From Conchocele bisecta (lineage: Eukaryota > Mollusca > Bivalvia > Lucinida > Thyasiridae): a stretch of 64,000 nt of DNA. Positions 1 to 10,935 of the stretch are shown piece by piece. The position numbers and the translations under genes are program-made. The stretch lies in the NCBI GenBank assembly GCA_029237695.1, contig CM055265.1, positions 78,052,447 through 78,116,446 on the forward strand, given 5' to 3'. Below the pieces are notes generated by a model. The model had not been told where the DNA came from, did no database searches, and saw nothing but the letters and a program-made list of their open reading frames with translations. Each line of letters opens with the position of its first letter. Positions within the stretch are counted from its first letter, which is position 1.

Positions 1-169
1 ACACTGAAGTGTTTTAGCATCGGGAGCTACAGCTACACATTATAAGGGTTCTGATAGTACACGGTACGCCACTTTCGGTCGTGGTTGGTCACGTAATTAT
101 TATGTCGACACGTAGCACGGGGTGACACAGGTGGTCATTTTATGGACACAGAACATCGCTTAATTTATA

Positions 170-383
170 TAATGTGATGAATCTGTAACTTTAGTGGAAT
201 ATGCCATATATGTGGTATGCGCTTGTGACATATAGAAGCCATGAAACATAAGAAGAGGCACCGTTACAGAAGGCATGTGTCTATGTACACGGTCATCGCC
301 TGCTGAAGTTCTCGACATCGGAAGTAACGTATTGTACGACATGGGAAGTAATTATTGTCTGAAATATCAGTGTCTTACCACCA
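170..383 (+). repeat. Dispersed direct repeat, copy 1
   Basis: About 214 bp starting at taatgtgatgaatctgtaac that recurs at 2567-2784 with scattered substitutions. No terminal inverted repeats or coding potential seen. Family unknown. Nothing is recognised in 1-169. Confidence 0.7.
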
Positions 384-500
384 CTATAGGGGTGGTGCAG
401 GTCGGGCAGCTGGCATCGCACATTTATTATACACATTCTGAAATCGTCTAATTAGCTGTTCCTGGAATCATTTAAGTGCCTAATTCCTGATTACATTATA

Positions 501-714
501 CAGTGCAACCTCTCTAAACAATTCACCCTAGGAGGTCCCCAGGGTGTCTGGTATAGAGAGGTTCCCCTGTAAACCAGGCATATCGCCACCGCAAGGCATG
601 TTTCCGTGCTATGCGATCAAGAACAGACGGTGCCATCGGCGATCAATAACTGAAACCAACCGAAGTTTCTCAAACACGTGTGCAAATAATATCCGGTTTA
701 CAGAGGTTCAACTG
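501..714 (+). mobile_element. J: pogo-like MITE
   Basis: The ends are CAGTGCAACCTCTC and its complement-like GAGGTTCAACTG, with TA on both sides (499-500, 715-716). A TA target and a CAGT..ACCTCT end suggest a Tc1/mariner pogo-type nonautonomous element. It shares an inner ggaggtccccagggtgtc motif with the copy at 42857. Nothing is recognised in 384-498. Confidence 0.7.
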
Positions 715-837
715 TACATAGTGCAGCCCCAACTGCGGTAATCGTGTTTCGGTCTATCCCTGGACGCTGAAGAAATAGTCCGGAGTACTCTATAAATTTG
801 GGCCTCCGGTAGAGAAAATACATTTGTATGACGTATG

Positions 838-1012
838 CAACCAGCGTAGCCCCAGACCAGTCTGGCGTAGCCCCAGATCAGCCTGCGCATCCGCGTAGTC
901 TGATCAGGGCCTGCGTACGTTGTTCGACATTCTCTCTGGCGCCAACAGTAAACTTGGAAAAGTCGCGGGAATACTGGACGAGGCCTTCCGGCCGCGACTT
1001 TTCCAAGTTTAT
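838..1012. repeat. C fragment followed by F palindrome fragment
   Basis: 838-925 resembles the inner part of family C (agccccagatcagcctgcgc). 947-1012 is a truncated family F palindrome with arms aaacttggaaaagtcgcgg and ccgcgacttttccaagttt. 717-837 shows nothing recognisable. Confidence 0.6.
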
Positions 1013-1073
1013 ATGTCCCCGGAACCGGTATGTATGTTGTCTGGTATGATTGTGTTAGCGTATTTCTTCATTT

Positions 1074-1381
1074 ATAGAGAATAGTAGGTTAGTGCCGTGA
1101 ATGGGAAAAATATCTGGCAAGGCCAAGAAAACGGGATGGGCGTGGCTCTGCCGAGCACATCCCGTTTCCGAGCCGCGCCAGATATTTTTCCCATTCACGG
1201 CACTAACCTACTATTCTATTTATCCCGTTAACACCTACAAATGGCGTTAAAATGCAAAAAAAAGTAACCCCAGTCACCGCATATATGCATACGCGGTGAT
1301 TAGGTCGTATTGACAGGATATCAAAAATGTTTCACGGCACCGTGTTTCACGGCACATACGCACTGTGTTGACGGGATAAAA
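1074..1381 (+). mobile_element. E: foldback MITE, full copy
   Basis: Long hairpin arms (1074-1142 and 1155-1219) built on GTGCCGTGAATGGGAAA and its reverse complement, followed by a segment bounded by tttatcccgt and gacgggataaa. Other copies are at 2257, 36069, 37203 and 39984. No coding sequence. Confidence 0.8.
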
Positions 1382-2083
1382 TAGTATTGCTGTTCGAATT
1401 TCTTGAAAAGATTAATTACAATGTTGGTAGACTTTCTTTTTTAATAAGAAATCGATGTTGCGAATTTGATACTAAAACTTACCGCTAAAATAGAAAGAGA
1501 ATATTTGTGCAAATTAACATAAACTTATTAAATGTTTTACTTAATTAATTTTTGTTGCGACTAGTTATGAACTCATATACGTATGTTTCAAATTGATGTG
1601 CTTCAGCCCTCTAACTCATACGACTGTTTGCTTGGATCCTGCCAGACCAAGGTTTAACTTCATCGACTACCTTTCGTTACTGCTATAATCGAAGCCAGGA
1701 ACCAACCTAGCAACTGGTACCCAGCTCAATATTTAAGCCCCAGTACGAGAAATATATATTTTCTATTGTAATCCTCTGCAGTTAGGAACCACATCTGGCT
1801 CAGTGGTTTCAGTCGTCGGTACAATTCAAAACAAGTGAATTGTCATAAACACGAGTTCAACTATATAGGCAACTATATTTTTATTTTTATTTTTTTCATA
1901 GTTTTACAAAAACATTGTTTCGACGGAAATAGCTAAGAGACACATTTGCGCATGTTTCGCATACAACTCTCCGGTTATATACCTTTTGAATTTAGGAAAA
2001 TATAACATTAAATGTCAAATGTTCCACATAGTCTACATGTAAGTATAAAAAAAAAAGTAAGTATATACTATGTTACGGTGCAT
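1382..2083. other. AT-rich sequence, nothing recognised
   Basis: No splice-bounded coding segment, repeat family or RNA gene could be identified here on either strand. Confidence 0.5.
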
Positions 2084-2520
2084 ATAGAGAATAGTAGGTT
2101 AGTGCCGTGAATGGGAAAACATATCCGGCAAGGCTCAAGAATTTCTTTATTTCTCATCAGAAGTATATGTTGTGACCACTCATTTGAACCGTCTCGCCGA
2201 GACGGTTCAAATGAGTGGTCACAACATATACTTTGGTTCAGAAATAAGGAAAATAGATAGAGAATAGTAGGTTAGTGCCGTGAATGGGAAAAAATATCTG
2301 GCAAGGCTCAGGAAACGGGATGGGCGAGGCTATGCCGAGCACATCCCGTTTCCGTGCCGCGCCAGATGTTTTTTCCCATTCACGGCACTAACCTACTATT
2401 CTATTTATCCCGTCAACACCGACAAATGGCTGTAAAATCCAAAAATAGTATTGACTGGATATTAAAAATGTTTCACGGCACCGTGTTTCAGGCACATACG
2501 CACTGTGTTGTCGGCATAAA
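2084..2520 (+). mobile_element. E fragment, G hairpin, then full E copy
   Basis: 2084-2142 is the left arm of family E, 2162-2233 a family G hairpin (arms around gaccactcatttgaaccgtc), and 2257-2520 a nearly complete E copy. The G hairpin appears to have landed in or beside the first E. Confidence 0.75.
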
Positions 2521-2566
2521 TACGTTTCCACCTCTCTTAAAATGTTTCATAATTTTTACTAAAACA

Positions 2567-2875
2567 TAATGTGATGAATCTGTAACTGTAGTGGAACATG
2601 CGATATATGTGGTATGCGCTGGTGACATATAGAATACATGGACACATAAGAAGAGGCACCGTTACAGAACGCATGTGTCTATGTACACGGTCATCGCCTG
2701 CTCAAGTTCTCGACATGGGAGGTAACGTATTGTACGACATGGGAAGAAATTATTGTCTTAAACTCTCAGTGTCTTACTACCACCTCAGCCCTGAAATTAG
2801 AATAACCTGAGCTGGTGCCTGGGTCCATATGACACTAAAGTCACTTCGTCCCTTCCCCATAAAAGTCATAGGATG
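2567..2875 (+). repeat. Dispersed direct repeat copy 2, then H fragment
   Basis: 2567-2784 repeats 170-383. From 2785 a fragment of family H follows (cagccctgaaattagaataa). 2876-3285 is AT-rich and shows nothing recognisable. Confidence 0.65.
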
Positions 2876-3285
2876 AGACATTTAATGTAATATGTTAGTC
2901 TAATAACAATATCACTAAATGTTTCTTGTTATATAACAAAAATACTGTTCTGGTGTAAACATGATTTTTGCGAACAATGAGGATTCTAATGGAATGATCG
3001 AGTTGTTCCATCCATATCTATATATATCTATGCTGTTCGCTATAACTATTAAACTAGTGTTTGGTGTTGAAGGGGTTGAAGTAGGTGTTAGCATTTACAT
3101 AACTTAACATAATATGTATGATTATATTGCACACCAACAAAATAAATACAGAGAATAAATAGTAATGTACGTTATGAATACCCCCACTCGCAGTGAAACA
3201 AGAGTTGTCAGAAGACAACGAAGCTCGCCTGTTGGCAGCTTTCACTCAAACTTGACACAGTTGTATAAAAAAATGTATATTATTA

Positions 3286-3890
3286 TAACTCGACCTTGGG
3301 TTAAGGGGTGTACGGTGGACCTTGACATTGGGGTCATTGGTGGAAGGTGGATCGTGGATTCGGTCCCTTAAAACAGATGTTATTCAAAATTAAACCAAAA
3401 GTTAAGTTTATGAACGCAATAAGTTTGTGACCTTGACCTTGGGGTAAGGGGTGGGCGGTGGGTCATGGATTTGCTACAGCATGATAGAGGGTCATCTGAG
3501 GAATGCATGTATGAAATAACAAGGTGTTCCATGAAAGGAAACAGAGGGTTATAAGACATTTACCCCAACGTTAAGTTTGTGGACGTCGAAGCTGACGCTG
3601 ACGCCGACGACGACGATGACGACGCCGGGGGTATGCCATAAGCTCTTCCGCACTTCGTGCAGGCGAGCTAAAAACGACGGCACATTTGAAAACACAAAAG
3701 GCCGGAGGAGAAATTTACCCGAGGTTAAGTTTTGAACGCACACAGTATGTGACCTTGACCGTGGGATAAGCGCGGGGGGGGGGGGGGCGGGGCGGGGCTG
3801 AGGATCGCCGAGTTGTGACAAGCATGAGCAATGCATGGGTGAAATATGAAGCAGTTATGTGAAAGGAAACAGAAAGTATAAGAAATTCAT
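3286..3890 (+). repeat. K: tandem units with microsatellite and Helitron-like end
   Basis: Units around gtgaccttgaccttgggg recur. One is followed by a GACGCC-type microsatellite (3583-3628) and the end ataagctcttcc..gcgagctaaaa (3638-3675), a stem-loop then CTAA. A run of 14 G is at 3774-3787. Similar ends occur at 14345-14378. Confidence 0.65.
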
Positions 3891-3919
3891 CTAGACATTA
3901 TAAGAAATTTAACCGACCG

Positions 3920-4320
3920 TTAACCCTTAGCCTTAACCCTATCTTAAGTTTGTGTCGTCTGCGGTTTATTTTCTAGTTTCCATTTGTATCATCAAAACAT
4001 GCTTTGACAGCACTTTAGAATAATTTACAACATGCTTTGACAGCACTTTAGAATAATCACTTTAGAATAATTTACAACATGCTTTGACAGTACTTTAGAA
4101 TAATTTATGCTTTGACAGCACTTTAGAATAATTTACAACATGCTTTGACAGCACTTTAGAATAATTTACAACATGCTTTGACAGCACTTCAGAATCATAT
4201 TTCCAGCCGTCCATTGGAAATGATTCTGAAGTGCTGTCAAACCATATTTTTATTGAGAAATAAGGCAATAAATAAAAGCAACAGCAGACGACAATGGTTG
4301 TGTGTAGCGGTCTAAGGGTT
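3920..4320 (+). mobile_element. D1: piggyBac-like TTAA foldback with inner array
   Basis: Starts with TTAACCCTTAG and ends with gcggtctaagggtt. The inner part holds several tandem copies of a roughly 32-bp unit (acatgctttgacagcacttt), and one inverted copy forms the hairpin. TTAA ends suggest a piggyBac-type nonautonomous element. Confidence 0.7.
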
Positions 4321-4485
4321 TTAACCCTTACTACGCTGACTTAAATGTTGTCGTCTGCTGGAAATGTTTTATTTTCAATATTTCTCGACAAAAACCTGTC
4401 AAAATCAGGTTTTTGTTAAGAATTAAAGCAAAAATTAAAAACAGCAGACGGCAATTTCCGTAGGAAACAGCGTAGGAAGGGTTAA
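4321..4485 (+). mobile_element. D2: piggyBac-like TTAA foldback
   Basis: TTAACCCTTACTACGC at the left and agcgtaggaagggttaa at the right give TTAA at both ends, with an inner hairpin around acctgtcaaaatcaggt. It sits directly against D1. 4486-4715 shows nothing recognisable. Confidence 0.75.
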
Positions 4486-4717
4486 GGCACCAAGTAAGTG
4501 GGGCATAACAAAGTTGACGCCACCGCTGTGTAACTCCGCCACACATGTCTGGGCGACACAAAAACTGCAAAATCTAGGAAAGTTGTTTCTTGGATTTTAT
4601 TCATTAAAGACGTACATGAATATAGGAGTTACTTCTAGACATTCAGTGTATTTTATCAGGTAAGCTTTTCATTGACCTAATACATACAGAGTCATAAGTG
4701 TCGTCCTACAGTGACTA

Positions 4718-4956
4718 CTGTCTGTTTCACGAAACCTGCCCAAATTTTACGGCTATATAAACAATGCAAAAACAATATTTGTTTTGATAATGCTAAATGT
4801 TATCAAAATTTAAGAATGAACCTTCTTTTTATTATGCGAAATTTGGTCCAATATTGATTTTATTACCAAACAAGAAATGCGTCTGTCGAACACGGATGCC
4901 AACTGCAGCATATTTGAGAAACTGACAAAGTGGTCAACCGAAAAGTGTGACGGACG

Positions 4957-4988
<32 letters not shown>

Positions 4989-5205
4989 GACGGACAGACG
5001 GACAGACAGACGGACGGACGGTCCAAACACTATATGCCACCCGTTTCTTCGAAACCCGGTGGCATAACAAGAAATGCGTCTGTCGAACGCGGATGCCACC
5101 TGCAGCATATTTGAGAAACTGTGACAAAGTGGTTAACCGAAAAGTGTGACGGACGGACGGACAGACGGACGGATATTGTTTTTGCATTGTTTATATAGCA
5201 GAAGA
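4718..5205 (+). mobile_element. N arm interrupted by a microsatellite-bearing tandem repeat
   Basis: 4718 begins CTGTCTGTTTCACG after TA, the end of family N. The arm is interrupted at about 4868-5172 by two tandem units of about 200 bp (aagaaatgcgtctgtcgaac), each ending in a GACGG/GACA microsatellite, and resumes as ttgtttttgcattgtttata. Confidence 0.65.
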
Positions 5206-5215
5206 CACGTATATG

Positions 5216-5541
5216 TTGGATTTACATTTATTGAGCATAGGCTGCATAGGCAGCCTATGCTCAATAAATGTAAATCCAATAAGTGGCTGTGACTGGCTGT
5301 GACTGGTGAAATGGGGCGGTGAAATGGGGCTCATTGGATTTGTGAACAGTGTAGCTTCTGATCAAATAGCACATTCATGTAGCCTGATAACAATCTATAT
5401 TGCTTGTTAGAAGCATAACAGGTATTTCATTGATGGAATGGCGAAAAGTGCAGGTCCCGATCAGACTGCGGAAGCACTGGCTGATCTGGATCTAAACTGG
5501 TCGCAAAACCCATAATCCCCATTTCTCCAACAGCCACATAT
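5216..5541 (+). mobile_element. B palindrome core, then C MITE
   Basis: 5218-5278 is the 60-bp near-perfect palindrome of family B (ggatttacatttattgagca). 5284-5541 is a family C MITE with gtggctgtgactgg at the left and the inverted ccaacagccacat at the right. Confidence 0.75.
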
Positions 5542-5576
5542 ATGGGTTCGCAATGGACTCAAAACTACTGTCCCAG

Positions 5577-5884
5577 TAGCCTATTTCACAGACATTGCAA
5601 AGTATACGTTTCTAGCAAAGCATACTTTGAGGGAGAAATCTTCAATTTAAGGATAAATTTATTAATTTTTATTATACTGAATTTATTACATTATCACAGC
5701 CAAAATGGCTGTGATAATGTAATAAATTCATTATACATAATAATTCTGCTTACTTTTAATCATCAAATATATGCAGTTGTTATGTTCTATATGAAATAAT
5801 GCATTTCGGGAAAAATAAATGATTACTCCCTCAAAGTATACTTTGCTAGAAAAGTATACTTTGCAATTTTGATGAAATCGGTTA
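5577..5884 (+). mobile_element. A: CWG-flanked foldback MITE
   Basis: Ends TAGCCTATTTCA and tgaaatcggtta, flanked by CAG and CTC (degenerate CTG). The centre is a palindrome of about 70 bp (acattatcacagccaaaatg). The undisturbed target is visible at 26418-26440. 5957-6080 holds a K head fragment; the rest of 5888-6407 is AT-rich and unrecognised. Confidence 0.85.
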
Positions 5885-6407
5885 CTCGTGTTTCATTGAT
5901 TGCAATGACGTTAGTGTGATGATGAAATAGAGACATGCCCACTCTCTTTTCAATGACTAGATGGCCGCGGCCGCCGATAGCACTAAAAAAACTTATAAAA
6001 AAATTTAACCCGTACAGAAACTACCCATGTGAAGTTTGAAGTTAATCGGTGAAGCGGTTGCAGAGATATAGAATACGGCACAAAATGCTCTTTATAGGAA
6101 TTAAAGAAGTGTATAATTGTGTCACTATTCCACCAGTTCTAAACAATATTTGTGCCCGCTATACCTATATAATCATTTAGTAATATGTATTTTACTGAGG
6201 TGGTATCAGGCTATTTTCATATGCAAATGAGGCATGCTATTTTTTAATTATTTATACTAATTAAAAGTGTCACCTGAAAAAAATATCTTCGATATATTAT
6301 AAACTATGATCATTGCACATCAAAAAATAAATACGCAGAATAAATAGTAATGTCCGTTAACATTTTAAGGAAACAGGTTATTGCCCCCTGATATTAGTGT
6401 GGAAATT

Positions 6408-6765
6408 ATTATAGGAATCATGATGAATGGCCTTTTTGTGGAATTTATTGGGGTATAAACTTGGAAAAGTCGCGGGAATACTGGACGAAGGCCGGAAGGC
6501 CTCGTCCAGTATTCCCGCGACTTTTCCAAGTTTATATCCCCGATAAATTCCACAAAAAGGCCGTTCATTCCTTATAATTCCAGCATTTGAAATAAATTCA
6601 TCAAGAAAATGTGTTTGATTTTCCGTTTTCTTAAGAATTATTTTAACTGCGCCTCACGGTTACGGAAAGTAGTTTGGCGTGGGAGTTTATTGGGATATAA
6701 ATTTTTGACAGAGACTTGCTACGGGCCAATCAAATGTTAGGGAATTGTGTAAATATTTTTGTGCT
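6408..6765 (+). mobile_element. F: element with long near-perfect palindrome
   Basis: Arms 6424-6490 and 6496-6569 run gaatggcctttttgtggaat through aaaagtcgcgggaatactgg to a centre ggccggaaggcc. The next 190 bp is shared with the copy at 37396-37756, which defines the element. Confidence 0.8.
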
Positions 6766-6848
6766 GGAATTATATATATGTACGTGGTATAATGGTGAAT
6801 TAATGTTTTATCTTGTCAGAAAATGTCTCAGATGATGTCTTTGATATA

Positions 6849-7469
6849 AAGAGCATTTTGTGCCTACTGAGCGGGCATGTACCTTTAACCTAAAAAAAAT
6901 CCAAAAAAAATCAAGTAATTTGGCCTTGACATTGGGCACAGGGACCACATGGGTTGGGCATAGAATGAAAATATGGATGATGATAAACACACAATGTGAA
7001 GTTAGAATAGACAAAGCGGTTTCAGAGATATTGTGGTCATAAAAACTTAAACCTAAATTAAAAAAAAGGGTAAATTTCAAAGTAATTTGACCTTGACATT
7101 GGGCACAGAGGCCACACGGGTAATGCAGTTAACAGAAACTTTAATCTGCGCGCACGTTTGTTTGTTTGTTTATTGGTGTTTAACAGCCTATCAACAGCTA
7201 AGGTCATGTAAGGCCGGGCAAACGGGTTCGATCCCGTTTTAACCTGCTGCATTGGGGGGAAAATTCCAAAATTAGAACTGAATATTACATCGAGAAACAA
7301 TATATTCAGCCCTTAAATTAGAATAACCTGACCTGGTGGCAGGTCCATACCACACCAAAGTCACTTGGCCCCTTTCCCTAAAATAGGATTACGAATAATC
7401 GTAACCTGCACACACGTACAATGTGCCGACTATATCGCGCTGTCCGCAAGCAGGCGTTGACAAAAATCA
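6849..7469 (+). mobile_element. K element with nested H
   Basis: Units gaccttgacattgggcacag (about 6930 and 7090) are interrupted at 7156-7408 by a family H element, and the K tail gccgactatatcgcgctgtc resumes afterwards. Confidence 0.65.
7156..7408 (-). mobile_element. H: SINE-like element, partial
   Basis: Begins with a GTTT repeat, then gtttaacagcctatcaacag, then a box B-like GGTTCGATCCC. Read on the minus strand it has an (AAAC)n tail, as SINEs do. Confidence 0.6.
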
Positions 7470-7488
7470 CCTCATATGAGACAAACCA

Positions 7489-7684
7489 TGTGATTTTGTA
7501 CCTAAGAACATGTGAAATATCTCATGAAAAAGATTTACAACTAGATGGCCGTCGCCCGCATATCACGCCCGCACAGGAATTCTATTCAACATTTGCTATG
7601 AAATTTTCGTCATCTTACAATACCATTTACTATAAATATATTTCATGAAAAACTACACATGTTCTAAGTTACAAAATCCCATGC
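7489..7684 (+). mobile_element. P: foldback with GATTTTGTACCT ends
   Basis: Inverted ends gattttgtacctaagaacat and atgttctaagttacaaaatc. A K head fragment (ctagatggccgtcgcccgca) lies inside. Other copies are at 14602-14838 and 16378-16606. Confidence 0.7.
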
Positions 7685-7743
7685 TGTGTACACGTCCATT
7701 AGCATAATGCTACCTGTTTAATATAATAGACCATGTAAATGTC

Positions 7744-8024
7744 TATAGATACCAAGTTTGTCAGGCTCGGTTAGGAAACGGTAGGAATTCCTAGGTAAGC
7801 CTCGGAATTCCTACGCGTTTCCTAGCTGAGCCTAATAAACTAAATATAATAGACCATGCAAATGTCTCTAGATACCAAGTTTGGCTAGGAAACGGTAGGA
7901 ATTCCGAGGTAAGCAGTAGTGTGATTTTGTTTTACCCACTTAAAATATTGAAATACCCAATTGCTTCAGAAATGATGGAGTGACAGACAATACTCAATTA
8001 CTAATTTCTTAACTGGAGCCCTGG
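7744..8024 (+). repeat. Q foldback with partial tandem copy, then R fragment
   Basis: 7744-7850 folds back around aaacggtaggaattcctagg. 7850-7917 repeats its first half. 7917-8024 matches the right part of the hAT-like element R at 30440-30558. 8025-8437 shows nothing recognisable. Confidence 0.65.
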
Positions 8025-8460
8025 TCTTGACTTGCTGTTTCCAAATTTCGGAAGTCCCAGTCCATATTTTTGGAAGCCCTTATTTTTTCCGAAACATGTT
8101 GTGCACCTAAAAAGTGTCTCCAAGGCGAACGACCAAAAGGTAATCAACATTATCACTTTGTCTGACATTTAATGTACAAAAGTACCAATTTTGAATGATT
8201 TAATCACATTTTACCAACTTGTAGAAATAAAATGAATTATTCACTATGCTTCTGTTATTTGACAAGTTTGATTAACAGAATTAGCAGAAATATGCCAACA
8301 TTATCAGGGTAAGGGAACATGTTGTATCAGTATCTTGTAACATAATGTTTGAAGTCATGTTTTAGCATTCTTTTCCTTTATAATGGTGTTCTGACTAAGC
8401 TACCGCATTTAGACAACCATCAGAGGAATGTATAATATTAACCCTTTCACCCCTAAGTTC

Positions 8461-8598
8461 CATTATGCAGATAGGGATAGGGCAATGGCCTAGAGGATAT
8501 AGTATTGGAACTCAATACTGACGGTTGTGAGTTCAATCCTCACCTTAGACATGAAAAATACTAACATAGCATTTCCATTCCACTGGTCTCTCTCAAGG
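8461..8598 (+). mobile_element. I: tRNA-derived SINE, 3' truncated
   Basis: Box A-like atggcctagagg and box B-like gagttcaatcctc about 50 bp apart, followed by the shared body tttccattccactggtct. Foldback L cuts it off. Confidence 0.75.
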
Positions 8599-8599
8599 T

Positions 8600-8981
8600 C
8601 ACGTGGTACTAACAACAACAACAAGTACCGATTCAAAGTATGTATTCTTTTATAGTGTCCTTATTACGTAACGGATTTTGATGTAATATGGCGCATCAAA
8701 CGCGTCTTGTTAAGCTGCATTTAGTGGTCTCTTTATTTTCGCCCAAACTTCTATCATTTTTGCGAAGAATCGATTTCCGTGTCTCCGAACTCCCTTGACC
8801 ACGGAAATCGATTCTTCGCAAAAACAACATAAGTCTGTGCCAAACTCCCTAGACCACCAACTGCAGCTCATGAAGACGCATTTGCTGCGCCATATTTCAT
8901 CAAAATCCGTTACGTAATAAGGACACTATAAAATAATACATACTTTGAATCGATACTTGTTGTTGTTGTTAGTACCACGTG
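8600..8981 (+). mobile_element. L: long foldback with ACAACAACAACA arms
   Basis: Arms of about 100 bp start cacgtggtactaacaacaac and end in the inverse, with a second inner palindrome (tttgcgaagaatcgatttcc). The related element at 27366-27695 has the same plan. Confidence 0.8.
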
Positions 8982-9616
8982 ATCATACACCTTGCTCTCT
9001 GTAGCTACAATAATTCGCCTCTGATATGTTATCTACGTCTACAATTCGACCCATTCAAAAAATGTGAGCAACCGAAATACATACCCAAATCTGTTGCATG
9101 TAGGTAAAATTTTAGTAAACTGTATATTTTATACCATTAAACAAATAATCTTTGATGCAGAACTAGTAAATTGTCAAAAATAATAGAACAGGGAAATCAT
9201 TTTCCCATGGGAGCCATCTTTTCTCTAGTTGTTCAACATTTAACATAAAAAAATGAAGCTTTCAAATTTACAAGATATACATGTAAATGTCAGATAAACA
9301 CCTCGACACGGTAAAATAACCAATTTCTGCAAGTGTATATTCTTTATTAATAATTTATTGATACAGCTTTGACAGTTTTATATCGCTAACATATCAAACA
9401 CGCCGGATAACCGGTTGCAACAATCACTCTTCCATGCGTTACATTAAAGAGATGGCGTTAAATTGCTACCCTCGTGAGCCGTATCATCAGGATCTACACC
9501 GTTTGCAAATACAAGGTATTAGGAAAGAGATCTCTAGTGTTGAAAGGGTTAAATGGTTTTGAACTCACAACCTTCCTTCAGTATCTTTATTCAGTATTGA
9601 AAAAGAAGTGAAAGGG

Positions 9617-10023
9617 TTTATTTGTTTGTTTGTTTGTTTGTTTATTAGTGTTTAACGGCCTATCAACAGCTAAGGTCATGTAAGGCCAGGTAAACGAGTT
9701 TGATCCCGTTTTAACCTGCTACATTGGGGGGGAAAATCCCAAAATCAGAACGGAATATTTACATCAAGAACAAATATATTCAGCACTGAAATTAGAATAA
9801 CCTGACCTGGTGCCAGGTCCATACCACACCAAAGTCACTTGGCCCTTTACCCTAAAACAGGATTACGATTATATCGTAATACTCCATAAGGGGTATAACC
9901 AGATTCAACTGTCACATACAAAATTCCAAAGACGTATGTGAGGGCCAAACCAGGTCTCCAGTCGGATTCCGGTAAGGATGAACTCCGATCGTTAAATTAC
10001 CCATCGCGTGCTCCCACCTGCCA
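9617..10023 (-). mobile_element. H: longest copy
   Basis: Contains the GTTT run, gtttaacggcctatcaacag, the box B-like sequence, cttggccctttaccctaaaa and a last segment gggccaaaccaggtctccag. It gives the fullest view of family H, about 400 bp. On the minus strand it ends in (AAAC)n. A SINE scrap lies at 9560-9600. Confidence 0.65.
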
Positions 10024-10028
10024 CCCAC

Positions 10029-10226
10029 TGAAAGGGTTTAACGTCCCAGCAACAGCTAAGGTCGTATAGAGACGGGACCACAGTTTAAAGTATCATCCGA
10101 CAGACCAGTGGGATGGAAATACTATGAAAGTAATTTTTGATGCCCTATGCAAGGTTTGAACCCACAACCTCCAGATTGGAAATCAGGTGTTCTAACCCCT
10201 AGGCCACAACCCATCCCTATTCAGAA
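10029..10226 (-). mobile_element. I: SINE, minus strand
   Basis: Complement of a tRNA-like head (aacccctaggccacaaccca is box A reversed, aggtttgaacccacaacc is box B reversed) with body ccgacagaccagtgggatgg and tail gtttaacgtcccagcaacag. 10227-10421 shows nothing recognisable. Confidence 0.8.
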
Positions 10227-10421
10227 TTGTAGCCATGTTTTCTACCCATGAGCTCTGTTGGGAAACAGAAGTGATAAGAAATGTGTCAGCTACGTTGTAT
10301 CAGAGGGACAGATAAATGGACTCTTAACTCCAGTATACAGTTTAATTTTTGTGTGACGATAAAACTCCAGTATAGTTTAGTTTAATGTGACCATAAATTT
10401 ACCAAATTTTGAGCACGATAT

Positions 10422-10817
10422 ATGTGGCTGTGACTGGAGAAATGGGGCTTATGTGTTTTTCGACCAGCGTATCTCCAGATCAAATAGCACACTCCTGTAG
10501 CCTGATAACGATCAGTGTAGATCCAAATCAGCCTGTGCATCCGGCTTTGATTGTTTGTTTATTGGTGTTTAACGGCCTATCAACAGCTATGGTCATGTAA
10601 GTCCGGGCCAACGGGTTCGATCCCGCATTTAACGTCATGCATTGGGGGGAAAATCCCAAAATCAGCTTTGATAGTATACCGAAAAAATTTAACCACAAAA
10701 TAAAAAAAAAATAACCAAAAACTTTAACCCGGATGCAAATACGTATGTACAGACGAACAGACGTACGCCAATATGCCGACTATATCGCGCTGTCCGCAAG
10801 CGGGCGCGACAAAAACT
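10422..10817 (+). repeat. C fragment, H fragment, K tail
   Basis: 10422-10540 is a left piece of C, 10549-10665 a piece of H, and 10666-10817 a K segment ending gactatatcgcgctgtccgc. They abut each other, so they look like successive insertions and deletions. Confidence 0.6.
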
Positions 10818-10935
10818 ACCGTAAAATTAACGTCACACATTACCGCTTTGGTTAATCACGTGATCCACGACCCTGATAATAGGCTGTACGCAGACAACAT
10901 AACAGTACAAAATTGTGCGACATGCGTCGCCCCAG

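Larger units (their letters stand above)
8438..9552 (+). mobile_element. M: TTAA foldback carrying nested SINE and L foldback
   Basis: TTAACCCTTTCACCCCTAAG at the left and gtgttgaaagggttaa at the right bound the unit. After 20 bp it is broken by a SINE at 8461, itself broken by foldback L at 8600-8981. The span 8990-9470 is AT-rich and mostly unrecognised. Confidence 0.7.

Noticed and set aside
544..741. 65-codon open frame near the left end
   Set aside because: It lies inside the pogo-like MITE J.
4950..5170. GACGG/GACA microsatellite as an independent locus
   Set aside because: It is the usual terminal microsatellite of K-type elements, seen again at 17439 and 41695.
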